64,000 bases of DNA from Vibrio sp. S9_S30 (GTDB lineage: Bacteria > Pseudomonadota > Gammaproteobacteria > Enterobacterales > Vibrionaceae): contig NZ_JAAUWT010000016.1 in the NCBI RefSeq assembly GCF_014694455.1, positions 1 to 64,000 on the forward strand. The letters run 5' to 3'. The stretch's first letter is position 1. Each line of letters begins with the position of its first letter. Below, piece after piece: positions 23,897 through 33,130 of this stretch. The position numbers were made by a program, and so were the translations under genes. The notes beneath the pieces were generated by a model. The model saw only the letters and a list, made by a program, of their open reading frames with translations. It searched no databases and was not told where the DNA came from.

Positions 23897-24964
23897 ATGA
23901 GTAATGTTAATGAGATCACTCGGGAGTCTTGGATTCTGAATACTTTTCCAGAATGGGGTACTTGGCTGAATGAAGAAATTGAACAGGAAAACGTCCAGCC
24001 AGGGACTTTTTCCATGTGGTGGCTGGGGTGTACTGGTATCTGGTTAAAAACAGAAGGGAATACAAACCTTTCCATCGATTTCTGGTGTGGAACAGGAAAG
24101 AAAACGCTCTCTAATCCTGACATGAAGAAACAGCATCAAATGATGCGAATGACGGGCGTACGAAATTTACAACGAAATCTCCGCAATTCGGTCTTTGTCA
24201 TGGACCCGTTTGGCATTAAAGAGATGGATGCGGTGTTGGCAACGCACGATCACGCCGATCACATTGATGTTAATGTTGCTGCGGCCGTATTACAAAATTG
24301 CGGTGACCACGTGAAATTCATCGGTCCTCAAGCGTGTGTTGATATTTGGCGAGGATGGGGCGTGCCTGAAGAACGGTGTTTGGTGGCAAGGGTAGGTGAT
24401 GAGATTCAAATCGGCGATGCGGTTATTAAGGTGTTGGATTCGTTCGATAGAACTGCCCTAATTACATTGCCCGCCGGAGAGTCATCTAAAGATAAAGCCA
24501 TTTTAGACCGCATGGACGAAAGAGCGGTCAATTACCTAATTCAAACCCCAGGAGGAAGCCTTTATCATTCGGGCGACTCTCATTACTCCAACTACTACGC
24601 GAAACACGGCAACGACCACGATATTGATGTTGCCATGCTCTCGTATGGCGAGAACCCAAGAGGGGTAACGGACAAAATGACGGCTTCAGATATATTACGA
24701 GCCGCTGAGGGTTTAAATACCAAGGTCGTAATGCCTTTCCACCACGATATATGGACGAATTTTCAAAGTGACCCTCGGGAAATCGAGGTGTTGTGGGAAA
24801 TGAAGAAAAATCGCCTGAACTACCAATTCAAACCCTTCTTTTGGCAAGTAGGAGGGAAGTACACCTACCCAACGGACACCGACAAAATGCATTACCAATT
24901 GCCACGCGGTTTTGAGGATGTCTTTGTTGATGAACCAGAGCTGCCGTTCAAATCCTTTTTATAG
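23897..24964 (+). CDS. ulaG: L-ascorbate-6-phosphate lactonase
   Basis: A 355-residue metallo-beta-lactamase-fold enzyme that opens L-ascorbate 6-phosphate to 3-keto-L-gulonate 6-phosphate. It closely follows E. coli UlaG: ITRESWILNTFPEWGTWLNE, PGTFSMWWLGCTGIWLKTEG, VLATHDHADHIDVNVAA (HxHxDH as THDHADHID), GGSLYHSGDSHYSNYYAKHG (HSGDSH), MPFHHDIWTNFQSDP and the end LPFKSFL. ATG 23897 matches the E. coli start; the open frame extends 18 codons upstream without homology. It is the first gene of the rightward ula group, manganese-dependent in its family. Confidence 0.95.
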   Translation: MSNVNEITRESWILNTFPEWGTWLNEEIEQENVQPGTFSMWWLGCTGIWLKTEGNTNLSIDFWCGTGKKTLSNPDMKKQHQMMRMTGVRNLQRNLRNSVFVMDPFGIKEMDAVLATHDHADHIDVNVAAAVLQNCGDHVKFIGPQACVDIWRGWGVPEERCLVARVGDEIQIGDAVIKVLDSFDRTALITLPAGESSKDKAILDRMDERAVNYLIQTPGGSLYHSGDSHYSNYYAKHGNDHDIDVAMLSYGENPRGVTDKMTASDILRAAEGLNTKVVMPFHHDIWTNFQSDPREIEVLWEMKKNRLNYQFKPFFWQVGGKYTYPTDTDKMHYQLPRGFEDVFVDEPELPFKSFL

Positions 24965-25013
24965 CGATGCCAGCTGATTTCATTATGAAGATGCCCACGG
25001 TGGGAGAGCAACA

Positions 25014-25895
25014 ATGCTAAAGAATGTAACAGCACCACGCATAGGTATTTACGAAAAAGCGATGCCAGACAATATGGATTGGCGACACAAATTACAAACA
25101 GCAAAGGCACTGGGCTTTCACTTTGTGGAAATGTCGATAGACGAGTCGGAAGAACGACGTTCGCGTCTCAATTGGGATAATGAAGCGATTTACGATCTCC
25201 GAAGACAATGCGAATGTTTGGGCATGCCCATTCAGTCGATATGTTTAAGTGCCCACCGGAAGTTTCCGTTTGGGTCGGAATGTGAAGAAACGCGGCAAGA
25301 AGCTTTCGTTATCATGCAAAAAGCCATCTCACTGGCGTACAAATTAGGGGCAAGGTGCATTCAACTGGCGGGCTATGATGTGTATTACGAGCCTCACACC
25401 GACGCCTCACACCGAAGGTTTATTGATGGGTTAACACAGTCGGTTAAATGGGCTGAAAATGCGGGGGTTATGTTGGCTGTGGAAATCATGGACACGACGT
25501 ACTTAAACTCACTGAGCAAGTTTGAAGTACTGAAGCGAGCAATACCGTCGCCTTATTTCATGGCGTACCCCGATGTCGGGAATATCAATGGCTGGAATTA
25601 CGATACGCCAACCGAGCTGGAACTGAGTGCACCACATTTGGTTCAAGTACACCTAAAGGATACCAAGAAAGTGAGCGAAACCAGCAAAGGGCAGTTCCGA
25701 GATCTGGTTATCGGTGAGGGAGACGTGGATTTTGTCTCGGTGTTTCGAACACTGGCAAAGATTCAGTATTCCGGTCCTTTGGTGATAGAGATGTGGGCAA
25801 AAGATGAAAGTTGGATTCAGGGTATTGGCTTAGCTCAGAAACGGTTATCGGACGCCAGTATTGCCGGAGGGTACGGAACGTTATGGAGCAAGTAA
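25014..25895 (+). CDS. ulaE: L-xylulose-5-phosphate 3-epimerase
   Basis: A 293-residue TIM-barrel epimerase converting L-xylulose 5-phosphate to L-ribulose 5-phosphate, the step between UlaD and UlaF. Motifs: RIGIYEKAMPDNMDWRHKLQ, FHFVEMSIDESEERRSRLNW, SICLSAHRKFPFGS, CIQLAGYDVYYEPHTDASHR, LAVEIMDTTYLNS (metal Glu), YPDVGNINGWNYD and HLKDTKKVSE, VIGEGDVDFVSVFRTLAKIQ, with PLVIEMWAKDE. GGGAG precedes the ATG. It lies 49 bases after ulaG and in front of a tandem-repeat tract and ulaR. Confidence 0.92.
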   Translation: MLKNVTAPRIGIYEKAMPDNMDWRHKLQTAKALGFHFVEMSIDESEERRSRLNWDNEAIYDLRRQCECLGMPIQSICLSAHRKFPFGSECEETRQEAFVIMQKAISLAYKLGARCIQLAGYDVYYEPHTDASHRRFIDGLTQSVKWAENAGVMLAVEIMDTTYLNSLSKFEVLKRAIPSPYFMAYPDVGNINGWNYDTPTELELSAPHLVQVHLKDTKKVSETSKGQFRDLVIGEGDVDFVSVFRTLAKIQYSGPLVIEMWAKDESWIQGIGLAQKRLSDASIAGGYGTLWSK

Positions 25896-25905
25896 GTCGG
25901 AGATT

Positions 25906-26000
25906 GAATGGATACGTTGAGGTGGAATGAATACATTAAGTTTGAATGAATACATTAAGTTTGAATGAATACATTAAGTTTGAATGAGTACAAATTAAGC
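25906..26000 (+). repeat. Five 19-bp tandem repeats between ulaE and ulaR
   Basis: GAATGAATACATTAAGTTT is repeated exactly three times (25925-25981), flanked by a diverged copy on each side (25906-25924 and 25982-26000). The tract lies 121-215 bases upstream of ulaR. No spacers are present, so it is not a CRISPR array. It may be slippage-prone. Confidence 0.9.
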
Positions 26001-26120
26001 TAAGGCTAAATTAAGCCATATTGCTTTGGTTCTGGTCACAGGGATGGAATGAGCACTTTTAATCAAGGATAGTCAGTTATACAATCATATTTAATCAATA
26101 GTAGTCATAAGTTGGACATG

Positions 26121-26882
26121 ATGACGGAAGCACAAAGGCATTCAGCAATTTTGAATTTGCTACAAGATCAACAGTATCTCACCGTAGCAGACATTATCGA
26201 CGCGTTTGAGGTTTCTCCTGCCACGGCGCGTCGCGACATCAATAAACTTAACGATTCAGGCAAACTGCGCAAAGTTCGCAATGGCGCAGAAGCATTATCG
26301 AAGGAGAAAGAGAAAGCACTTTGGTCACCGATGAACATTCATAATGCTTCTCATCTCGATGAAAAAGTCCGAATTGCGAAAGCCGCCGCCAATCTTATTC
26401 AAAGAGGTGAAAGTGCGGTGATCAATTGCGGTTCAACGGCTTTCCTTCTAGGGCAGGAAGTCTGCGGAAAAGACGTACAGGTCATCACCAATTATTTCCC
26501 CTTGGCGAGCTATCTCATAGGAAAAGAGCACCGAGATGTTGTGATCTTAGGCGGTCAATACAACAGTACTCAATCCATCACATTGGCTCCGCAAGATGAA
26601 ATCTCATCCCTATACGCAGGTCACTGGATGTTTACCAGTGGTAAAGGGTTAAATGTGGATGGGTTGTATAAAATGAATATGTTGACCGCAATGGCTGAAC
26701 AAAAAATGCTCGACCATATCGGTAAGCTGGTTGTGTTGGCGGACAGCAGCAAACTGGGTCAGCGAGCAGGTATGTTGTTTTGTAGCGTTGACAAAATTCA
26801 CACGGTTATTACAGGAACGGAAGCCGACAGCGAGGTTATCGCTGAATTGATCGAACGTGGTGTGAATGTATTAACGGTTTAA
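26121..26882 (+). CDS. ulaR: DeoR-family repressor of the ascorbate regulon
   Basis: A 253-residue DeoR-family regulator. The N-terminal HTH has LTVADIIDAFEVSPATARRD and INKLNDSGKLRKVRNGAEAL; the C-terminal sensor domain has RIAKAAANLIQRGESAVINC GSTAFLLG and VVLADSSKLGQRAGMLFCSV DKIHTVITG. It matches E. coli UlaR, whose effector is L-ascorbate 6-phosphate. ATG 26121 (MTEAQRHSAI) is chosen because UlaR starts MTEAQRH; upstream in-frame starts at 26112 and 26118 add only a few residues. It lies with its regulon, unlike in E. coli only in gene order. Confidence 0.92.
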   Translation: MTEAQRHSAILNLLQDQQYLTVADIIDAFEVSPATARRDINKLNDSGKLRKVRNGAEALSKEKEKALWSPMNIHNASHLDEKVRIAKAAANLIQRGESAVINCGSTAFLLGQEVCGKDVQVITNYFPLASYLIGKEHRDVVILGGQYNSTQSITLAPQDEISSLYAGHWMFTSGKGLNVDGLYKMNMLTAMAEQKMLDHIGKLVVLADSSKLGQRAGMLFCSVDKIHTVITGTEADSEVIAELIERGVNVLTV

Positions 26883-27421
26883 ATATATTAACGGTTTAAA
26901 TGTATCTCGTTTTTCTCAACTAAAGAAAGCCCACTTTAGGCGATCGCTCAGGCTCAGATCATCCCGCATTCGTGATGAAGTCGTTCCATGTTTTGAAGGA
27001 GTTTGGAGCGAGATGCGCCATTGTTCAAATTGCGCTTGACCCGACTTCAGGTTTAGGGACCATCCTTGTGTTTAGACTGCGTGATACAGCGGAAAAATAT
27101 TGGAAATTGAACAAAGGGTTAACAATGAATCAGAGGACGACGAAGCGGTACTCAAAGTACGAGGGACATTGCCCCACTGATTGAAATGCAATGGCATTGA
27201 AGCCGATTTGTTACCTATGCCAAGGTAGTGGGGTAAAACATCGGTGATTCACGCGCAGTAAAGAGTGTCTAAGTTAGTGATTGGTCAATCGCATATTTCT
27301 TAGTTTGTTACACAGTGCTTTCGCATATTGACATCTAGCGCTTTCGGACTTGGAGCATTGTCTTACTCATGTGATACAATCGCGCCAGTTTTGAAAGACA
27401 ATCAATAAAGAAGGTATCGCT
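26883..27421. other. Intergenic stretch without a supported gene
   Basis: About 540 bases lie between ulaR and hrpA. TATTAACGGTTTAAAT at the ulaR end is a near-duplicate of the last ulaR codons. One open frame (26972-27184) has DPTSGLGTILVFRL, faintly like the end of a sensor-kinase ATPase domain, but it has no ribosome site or other support. The hrpA promoter should lie near 27300-27400. Confidence 0.5.
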
Positions 27422-30400
27422 TTGACCTCGTCACAGCAAAATGCTGCTGCAAATCATGCACCTAACAGCCCATCTAAGTTAAGAGCTGCATTAAAAGAAT
27501 GCATGATTAAAGACCGTTTTCGTTTTAGCCGACGAATTCAGGGTGCCAGCAAAATCACAAAAGAAGAATCACGAAACGCTGCGTTAGATGACATCGCATT
27601 GGATATTGCGAAGTCCATGATGACCGTGCAACAAAGATGTTCACAACAACCGACCATCGACTACCCAGACATTCTGCCTGTCAGCCAAAAGAAAGACGTG
27701 ATCGCGAAAGCGATTGCAGAAAACCAAGTGGTGATTGTGGCGGGTGAAACGGGGTCGGGCAAAACCACTCAGCTCCCCAAAATTTGTGCAGAGCTTGGCC
27801 GTGGCAAGTACGGTTTGATTGGTCATACCCAGCCTAGGCGATTAGCCGCGCGCTCGGTGGCAAACCGAATCGCGGAAGAAATGGAAACCAAGCTGGGAGA
27901 ATTTGTCGGGTATAAGGTTCGATTTAACGATCAAATTTCCGAGAATACGCAAGTTAAGCTGATGACAGACGGTATCTTGCTGGCAGAGATTCAGCACGAC
28001 CGATTCTTGAATCAATATGACACCATCATTATCGATGAAGCGCACGAGCGTAGCCTGAATATTGATTTTATCTTGGGTTACCTTAAAGAATTGCTTCCGC
28101 GTCGCCCTGATCTGAAAGTGATTATTACGTCGGCGACCATCGATCCTGAACGTTTTTCTAACCACTTTAGTGGTGCACCTATCGTTGAAGTGTCTGGGCG
28201 TACTTACCCAGTGGAAACTCGTTACCGCCCATTGTCGGGTGATGATGACAACGATCGCGATCAACTTGAAGGCATATTCGAAGCCGTCGACGAACTGTGT
28301 GATGAAGGCTTGGGTGACATCCTGATCTTCATGAACGGTGAGCGTGAGATTCGCGATACCGCCGACGCATTAGGCAAGCGCAATTTGCGTGATACAGAAA
28401 TCGTTCCTTTGTATGCGCGATTGTCGGCCGGCGAGCAAAACAAAATATTCCAACCACATGCAGGGCGCAGGATTGTTCTGGCGACTAACGTTGCAGAAAC
28501 CTCTCTCACTGTTCCGGGCATCAAATACGTTATTGACCCGGGCACCGCACGCATCAGCCGCTACAGCTATCGAACCAAGGTACAAAGGCTTCCGATCGAA
28601 CCCGTTTCGCAGGCAAGTGCAAACCAGCGCAAAGGGCGATGTGGTCGTGTAGAAGAAGGCATTTGTATCCGCCTGTATTCGGAAGAGGATTTTGATTCAC
28701 GTCCTGAATTCACCGATCCAGAAATTCTAAGAACGAATCTCGCGTCAGTTATCCTGCAAATGACGGCGTTAGGGCTGGGCGATATTCAAGCGTTCCCGTT
28801 TGTGGAAGCGCCAGACAAACGCAACATTCAAGACGGTGTCCGATTACTTGAAGAACTGGGTGCCATTAACGACAAAGCGAGTGATCCAAAGAAACGCTTA
28901 ACGGCGACTGGCCGTCAACTGGCTCGGTTACCGATCGATCCGCGTTTGGCTCGAATGGTACTAGAAGCCCCTAAATACAGCTGTTTGAAAGAAATAATGG
29001 TCATTGCTTCTGCCTTATCGATTCAAGACCCGCGTGAGCGTCCGTCCGATAAGCAGCAATCGTCTGATGACAAACATCGCCGTTTCTTCCATGAAGAGTC
29101 GGATTTTCTGACGTTGGTGAACCTTTGGGATTACATCCAAAAGCAGCAGAAAGCGTTAACGGGCAATCAATTTCGCAAACAATGCAAGCAAGATTTTCTG
29201 AACTACTTGCGAGTGCGCGAGTGGCAAGATGTGTACTTTCAGATCCATCAAGCCATGCGCGAAATGGATTTTAAATTGAATGATGAACCGGCAAATTACC
29301 AAGCGGTGCACAGCGCCATTTTGGTGGGTTTGCTTTCTCACATTGGCGTGAAAGATCAGGAAAAAAACGAATACCAAGGCGCACGTAACGCCCGATTCCA
29401 CATTTTCCCTGCATCGGGTTTGTTCAAAAAGCAACCTAAGTGGATCATGTCGGCGGAGCTGGTGGAAACGTCTAAGCTTTGGGGACGTATTATCGCTAAG
29501 ATTCAGCCCGAGTGGATTGAACCACTAGCCAAACACCTGATCAAACGCAGCTATAGCGAGCCACATTGGTCGAAGAAACGCGCTGCGGTGATGGCTCATG
29601 AAAAAGTCATGCTATATGGCGTGCCTATCGTCCCGAAACGTTTGGTGAACTACAGCAATATAGACAGCGTGATTAGCCGCGAGATCTTCATCCGAAGTGC
29701 GTTGGTGGAAGGCGAGTGGGAAACGAAGCACGCGTTTTTCAAACAAAACAGAAAACTGCTCCAAGAAGTCGAAGAGTTGGAGCACAAATCGCGCCGCCGC
29801 GACATATTGGTGGACGACGATGAGCTGTTTGATTTCTACGATCAGCGCGTCGGCATCGAAGTGGTGTCGGGTCGCCATTTCGATACGTGGTGGAAAAAGG
29901 CATCGTCTGAGAATAAAGAACTGCTCAACTTTGAAAAAGAGATGCTGTTCAAAGGGGACGCAAGCCACATCACCGATTTGGATTACCCCAATTTCTGGCA
30001 TCAAAATGGACTTAAGTTGAAGTTGAGCTACCAGTTTGAGCCGGGTGACGACAGCGATGGCGTCACGGTTCATGTTCCATTGCCGATTTTGAACCAAATA
30101 GAGCCAGCAGGCTTTGATTGGCAGATCCCTGGGTTAAGGCACGAATTGATTGTGAGTCTCATAAAATCGTTGCCGAAAACATTACGTAAAAACTTCGTAC
30201 CCGCCCCCAATTACGCTGACGCATTCTTAGCGCGCGCTACCGCGATGGAAGCGCCATTGCTCGACTCATTAGAAAAAGAGTTGCGACGGATGACAGGGGT
30301 TGAAGTACTGCGTGATGACTGGAATTTAGCGCAGGTGCCCGATCACCTAAAAGTAACGTTCCGTGCTGTGGACCATCGGAACCGCAAGTTAAAAGAAAAC

Positions 30401-31339
30401 CGCGATCTCCACGAGCTGAAAGAAAGCTTGAAAGACAAAGTTCAGGAAACGCTGTCCAAAGTTGCCGACGACGATATTGAGCAGCAAGGTCTGCATACAT
30501 GGAGTTTTGGTGAACTGCCTAAGGTGTATCAGCAGAAGCGAGGGGGCTACGATGTAAAAGCCTTCCCCGCCATTGTGGATTCGAAAGACAGCGTTGAAAT
30601 CAAACTGTTCGAAACGGAACAGGAGCAAATTTCAGCAATGCGCGCTGGTCAGCGCCGTTTGGTGCTACTCAATGTGCCATCGCCCATTAAATACTTACAC
30701 AGCAATTTACCCAACAAATCGAAACTGGGTTTGTATTTCAACCCATACGGCAGGGTATTGGATCTTATTGATGACTGCATTGCGTGTGGCGTTGATAAAT
30801 TGATCGAAGAGCAGGGTGGATTGGTGTGGGAATCGGATAAGTTTGAAGCGCTTAAAGAACACGTAAGAGCAGAGTTAGGCGATACGGTGGTGAACATTGC
30901 ACAGCAAGTGGAAACGATCCTGACGACGGCGTTCAATATTAACAAGAAGCTGAAAGGCAAAATTGATTTTACCATGGCCTTTGCGCTCTCGGATATTAAA
31001 GCGCAAATTGAAGGGTTGATTTTCAAGGGCTTTGCGACCGAGTGCGGTTGGAAAAAGCTCCCAGATATTTTGCGTTACATGAAAGCGATTGAACGCAGAA
31101 TGGAGAAGCTACCGATTGACCCGAATAAGGATCGGTTGCACATGCTGAAAATTGAGTCAGTGGCCAACGACTACAAAGAGTTGCTGAACAAGATCCCGAA
31201 AGGGGTTGCGATTCCCGACAACGTGAAAGAAGTGCGTTGGATGATAGAAGAGCTGCGCGTAAGTTTCTTCGCTCAGCAGCTGGGCACGCCATACCCCGTT
31301 TCAGACAAACGAGTGAAAAACGCCATTTCAGAATGTTGA
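27422..31339 (+). CDS. hrpA: ATP-dependent RNA helicase HrpA
   Basis: A 1305-residue DEAH-box helicase, as long as E. coli HrpA (1300). Helicase core: VVIVAGETGSGKTTQLPKIC (Walker A, near residue 105), GHTQPRRLAARSVANRIAEE, IIIDEAHERSLNID (DEAH), VIITSATIDPERFS, and the C-terminal lobe with ATNVAETSLTVPGIKYVIDPG and QRKGRCGRVEEGICIRLYSE (motif VI). A long family-specific C-terminal region follows. HrpA acts on ribosome-associated RNA and stalled ribosomes. TTG 27422 is the likely start, with GAAGG upstream and no closer ATG before the conserved N-terminus. Housekeeping gene, not linked to its neighbours. Confidence 0.96.
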   Translation: MTSSQQNAAANHAPNSPSKLRAALKECMIKDRFRFSRRIQGASKITKEESRNAALDDIALDIAKSMMTVQQRCSQQPTIDYPDILPVSQKKDVIAKAIAENQVVIVAGETGSGKTTQLPKICAELGRGKYGLIGHTQPRRLAARSVANRIAEEMETKLGEFVGYKVRFNDQISENTQVKLMTDGILLAEIQHDRFLNQYDTIIIDEAHERSLNIDFILGYLKELLPRRPDLKVIITSATIDPERFSNHFSGAPIVEVSGRTYPVETRYRPLSGDDDNDRDQLEGIFEAVDELCDEGLGDILIFMNGEREIRDTADALGKRNLRDTEIVPLYARLSAGEQNKIFQPHAGRRIVLATNVAETSLTVPGIKYVIDPGTARISRYSYRTKVQRLPIEPVSQASANQRKGRCGRVEEGICIRLYSEEDFDSRPEFTDPEILRTNLASVILQMTALGLGDIQAFPFVEAPDKRNIQDGVRLLEELGAINDKASDPKKRLTATGRQLARLPIDPRLARMVLEAPKYSCLKEIMVIASALSIQDPRERPSDKQQSSDDKHRRFFHEESDFLTLVNLWDYIQKQQKALTGNQFRKQCKQDFLNYLRVREWQDVYFQIHQAMREMDFKLNDEPANYQAVHSAILVGLLSHIGVKDQEKNEYQGARNARFHIFPASGLFKKQPKWIMSAELVETSKLWGRIIAKIQPEWIEPLAKHLIKRSYSEPHWSKKRAAVMAHEKVMLYGVPIVPKRLVNYSNIDSVISREIFIRSALVEGEWETKHAFFKQNRKLLQEVEELEHKSRRRDILVDDDELFDFYDQRVGIEVVSGRHFDTWWKKASSENKELLNFEKEMLFKGDASHITDLDYPNFWHQNGLKLKLSYQFEPGDDSDGVTVHVPLPILNQIEPAGFDWQIPGLRHELIVSLIKSLPKTLRKNFVPAPNYADAFLARATAMEAPLLDSLEKELRRMTGVEVLRDDWNLAQVPDHLKVTFRAVDHRNRKLKENRDLHELKESLKDKVQETLSKVADDDIEQQGLHTWSFGELPKVYQQKRGGYDVKAFPAIVDSKDSVEIKLFETEQEQISAMRAGQRRLVLLNVPSPIKYLHSNLPNKSKLGLYFNPYGRVLDLIDDCIACGVDKLIEEQGGLVWESDKFEALKEHVRAELGDTVVNIAQQVETILTTAFNINKKLKGKIDFTMAFALSDIKAQIEGLIFKGFATECGWKKLPDILRYMKAIERRMEKLPIDPNKDRLHMLKIESVANDYKELLNKIPKGVAIPDNVKEVRWMIEELRVSFFAQQLGTPYPVSDKRVKNAISEC

Positions 31340-31370
31340 CCAAAACTTAAGAATGTTGGTCAAAACTTAA
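31331..31370 (+). repeat. 20-bp tandem duplication at the end of hrpA
   Basis: GAATGTTGACCAAAACTTAA is followed at once by GAATGTTGGTCAAAACTTAA (two bases differ). The first copy holds the last hrpA codons and the stop, so the second is a decaying duplicate of the gene end. Confidence 0.8.
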
Positions 31371-31545
31371 ATGTCCATAGGGTTTGTCGACTTTTTGATT
31401 AAATTTTGACCTCGAGTTCAAATTTTGGTCTATTATTTGCAAGATACTGATTAAGCCGGCGCAAATACAACGGTCGTTTTAATGTGTTGCGTCAATTCAT
31501 TGGGGATAAATCGTTATTCTCTGACATGTATTTGAGGGAATGGAA

Positions 31546-32001
31546 ATGAAAAAAACATTGTTGGCTCTAGGTTTAGCAGGCATTGCGGCAACCGCCAGTG
31601 CGGATTCTTTTTTTTATGCGGGTGGTAATTTCGGTCAGTCTGACTTCGGCAGCGGCGCCGACAAGAAAACGGCATATGGTTTCCAGGTGGGCACGGGCAT
31701 CTTGCCGCTTTTAGGCATAGAGGGCGGATATTGGAGCCATGGAAACGATACCAGCTCTCTATTTGTTGCGGCAAAACCGAGTATCGATTTTGGTCCTCTT
31801 CATGTTTACGCCAAAGGTGGTCTGCATTCATGGGATCGCGATAAGGGAAGTGACGGCACTGGGCTGATGTACGGAGTTGGGGCAGAATATTTTCTTGTCG
31901 ACAATTTGTCTCTTGGCGGTTCATGGCAATCGTTCAATCGTGGTGACAATCTTAATGACATTACATCGTTTACGGTGAGTGCGACTTTCCACTTCTTATA
32001 A
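31546..32001 (+). CDS. Small outer-membrane beta-barrel protein (copy 1)
   Basis: A 151-residue exported protein. The signal peptide is MKKTLLALGLAGIAATASA with cleavage before DSFFY. The rest has eight likely beta-strands with aromatic girdles (FFYAGGNFGQSDFGSG, GFQVGTGILPLLGIEGGYWS, SIDFGPLHVYAKGGLHSWD, LMYGVGAEYFLVDNLSLGGS) and ends SFTVSATFHFL, a C-terminal beta-signal. It resembles small OmpA/OprF-like barrels of the YfaZ/outer-membrane-beta-barrel type. The start ATG 31546 is chosen because the signal peptide starts there. A paralogue lies 407 bases downstream and a terminator separates them, so the two have separate transcripts. Confidence 0.85.
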   Translation: MKKTLLALGLAGIAATASADSFFYAGGNFGQSDFGSGADKKTAYGFQVGTGILPLLGIEGGYWSHGNDTSSLFVAAKPSIDFGPLHVYAKGGLHSWDRDKGSDGTGLMYGVGAEYFLVDNLSLGGSWQSFNRGDNLNDITSFTVSATFHFL

Positions 32002-32111
32002 ACAAGCTTGGGCTGTAAAGGAATCTTAGGCTGCAAAAGAGTCTAGGATGGAATAGAAGCTATAAGTTGTAACAGAAGCTCAAGTTGTAACAGACAGGCG
32101 AGTTAAGTAGG

Positions 32112-32140
32112 AAAAATGCCGACCCTAGGTTGGCATTTTT
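32112..32140 (+). terminator. Rho-independent terminator after barrel copy 1
   Basis: AAAAATGCC and GGCATTTTT form a 9-bp stem, extended inside by ACC/GGT, with a T run at the end. The following 32141-32408 hold no gene; the promoter of the second copy must lie there. Confidence 0.85.
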
Positions 32141-32408
32141 ATATAGCCTTTAATAGAAACGTTTTAGAAGCCATTAATGGGCCACAAAACGTAGCAAAAA
32201 TTTAAAAAGTTTTCTCCCTTAGTGTGGTTAAATCCCTTTGTTAATCATAGAATAAGTTCGTCTCTGCTTTTATTGAGTAGATTCTCTATACTCAGGCGAC
32301 GTGTTATCGACTGTTGGGGGATGTTTTTGTGGTTCATGTGAATCATGGTGGTCATCAGAAACGTGTGTAGCGGGAAGGCTTGCACGATCTTAAGTAAAGT
32401 TGTACGAA

Positions 32409-32888
32409 ATGAAAAAAACACTTTTAGCTTTAGCACTAATGGGTGCAGCCACGACGGCAAACGCAGATTCATGGTTGTACGGTGGCATCAACGCTGGTCA
32501 ATCTGATCTTAATGGCAGCACAGCCACTGCGATGAGCGCTCATGTTGGTACGGGTATTCTTCCAATTATTGGTGTCGAAGCCGGTTTTTGGAACCATGGC
32601 AAATTTAATGGCGGCACAGAAGTCAACTCTGTCTATGCTGCTCTAAAACCAAGCATTGATTTTGGTCCTTTGCATGTCTATGCGAAAGGTGGCTTGCACA
32701 GCTTTAAGCTAGACAATAACGGCAGCAAAGTTGGCGACGGAGTAAAGTTGATGTATGGCGTTGGTGTTGAATACTTTGTGATCGACATGTTGTCTGTAGG
32801 TGGTTCTTACCAACAGTTCCAATTCGATGAAAACAACATGGATTCAATCGGCTCATTCACCCTGAGCGCAACGGTTCACTTTCTGTAA
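32409..32888 (+). CDS. Small outer-membrane beta-barrel protein (copy 2)
   Basis: A 159-residue paralogue of the 31546 gene, with the same signal peptide type (MKKTLLALALMGAATTANA before DSWLY) and shared strands: VGTGILPIIGVEAGFWNHGK, SIDFGPLHVYAKGGLHSFK, LMYGVGVEYFVIDMLSVGGS and the end SFTLSATVHFL. Strand order is the same; insertions lie in loops, as expected for outer-membrane barrels under exposure to outside agents. ATG 32409 starts the signal peptide. A terminator follows. Function unknown. Confidence 0.85.
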   Translation: MKKTLLALALMGAATTANADSWLYGGINAGQSDLNGSTATAMSAHVGTGILPIIGVEAGFWNHGKFNGGTEVNSVYAALKPSIDFGPLHVYAKGGLHSFKLDNNGSKVGDGVKLMYGVGVEYFVIDMLSVGGSYQQFQFDENNMDSIGSFTLSATVHFL

Positions 32889-32908
32889 GCGCATCGTTGA
32901 AATTTGAA

Positions 32909-32940
32909 GCCCTCTGAGAGATCAGGGGGCTTTTGTTTTT
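32909..32940 (+). terminator. Rho-independent terminator after barrel copy 2
   Basis: GCCCTCTGA, loop GAGA, TCAGGGGGC (9 pairs, one G-T) are followed by TTTTGTTTTT. Confidence 0.9.
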
Positions 32941-33130
32941 TCTGAACCTGCGTCTCGAGTCAGCTTGGTCAGAACCCAATGAGACTTCTATCAACGACCA
33001 GATCTTGGGTGAAATCAGTTGGATTTTAAATAGTTGGACTATAGAATCGTTTTCCTTTTTATTAACTCCGTCCATATGCTTTTTTAAAAGAGAATAGATG
33101 GACGCATTATCCTCCCAGAATGGAATCTGA

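Noticed and set aside
25906..26000. Possible CRISPR array
   Set aside because: The 19-bp units are directly head to tail with no spacers and no cas genes are near.
26972..27184. Open frame with DPTSGLGTILVFRL, faintly like a sensor-kinase ATPase tail
   Set aside because: It has no ribosome site, no upstream domain and no clear homology by eye. It is more likely chance or a very old remnant.
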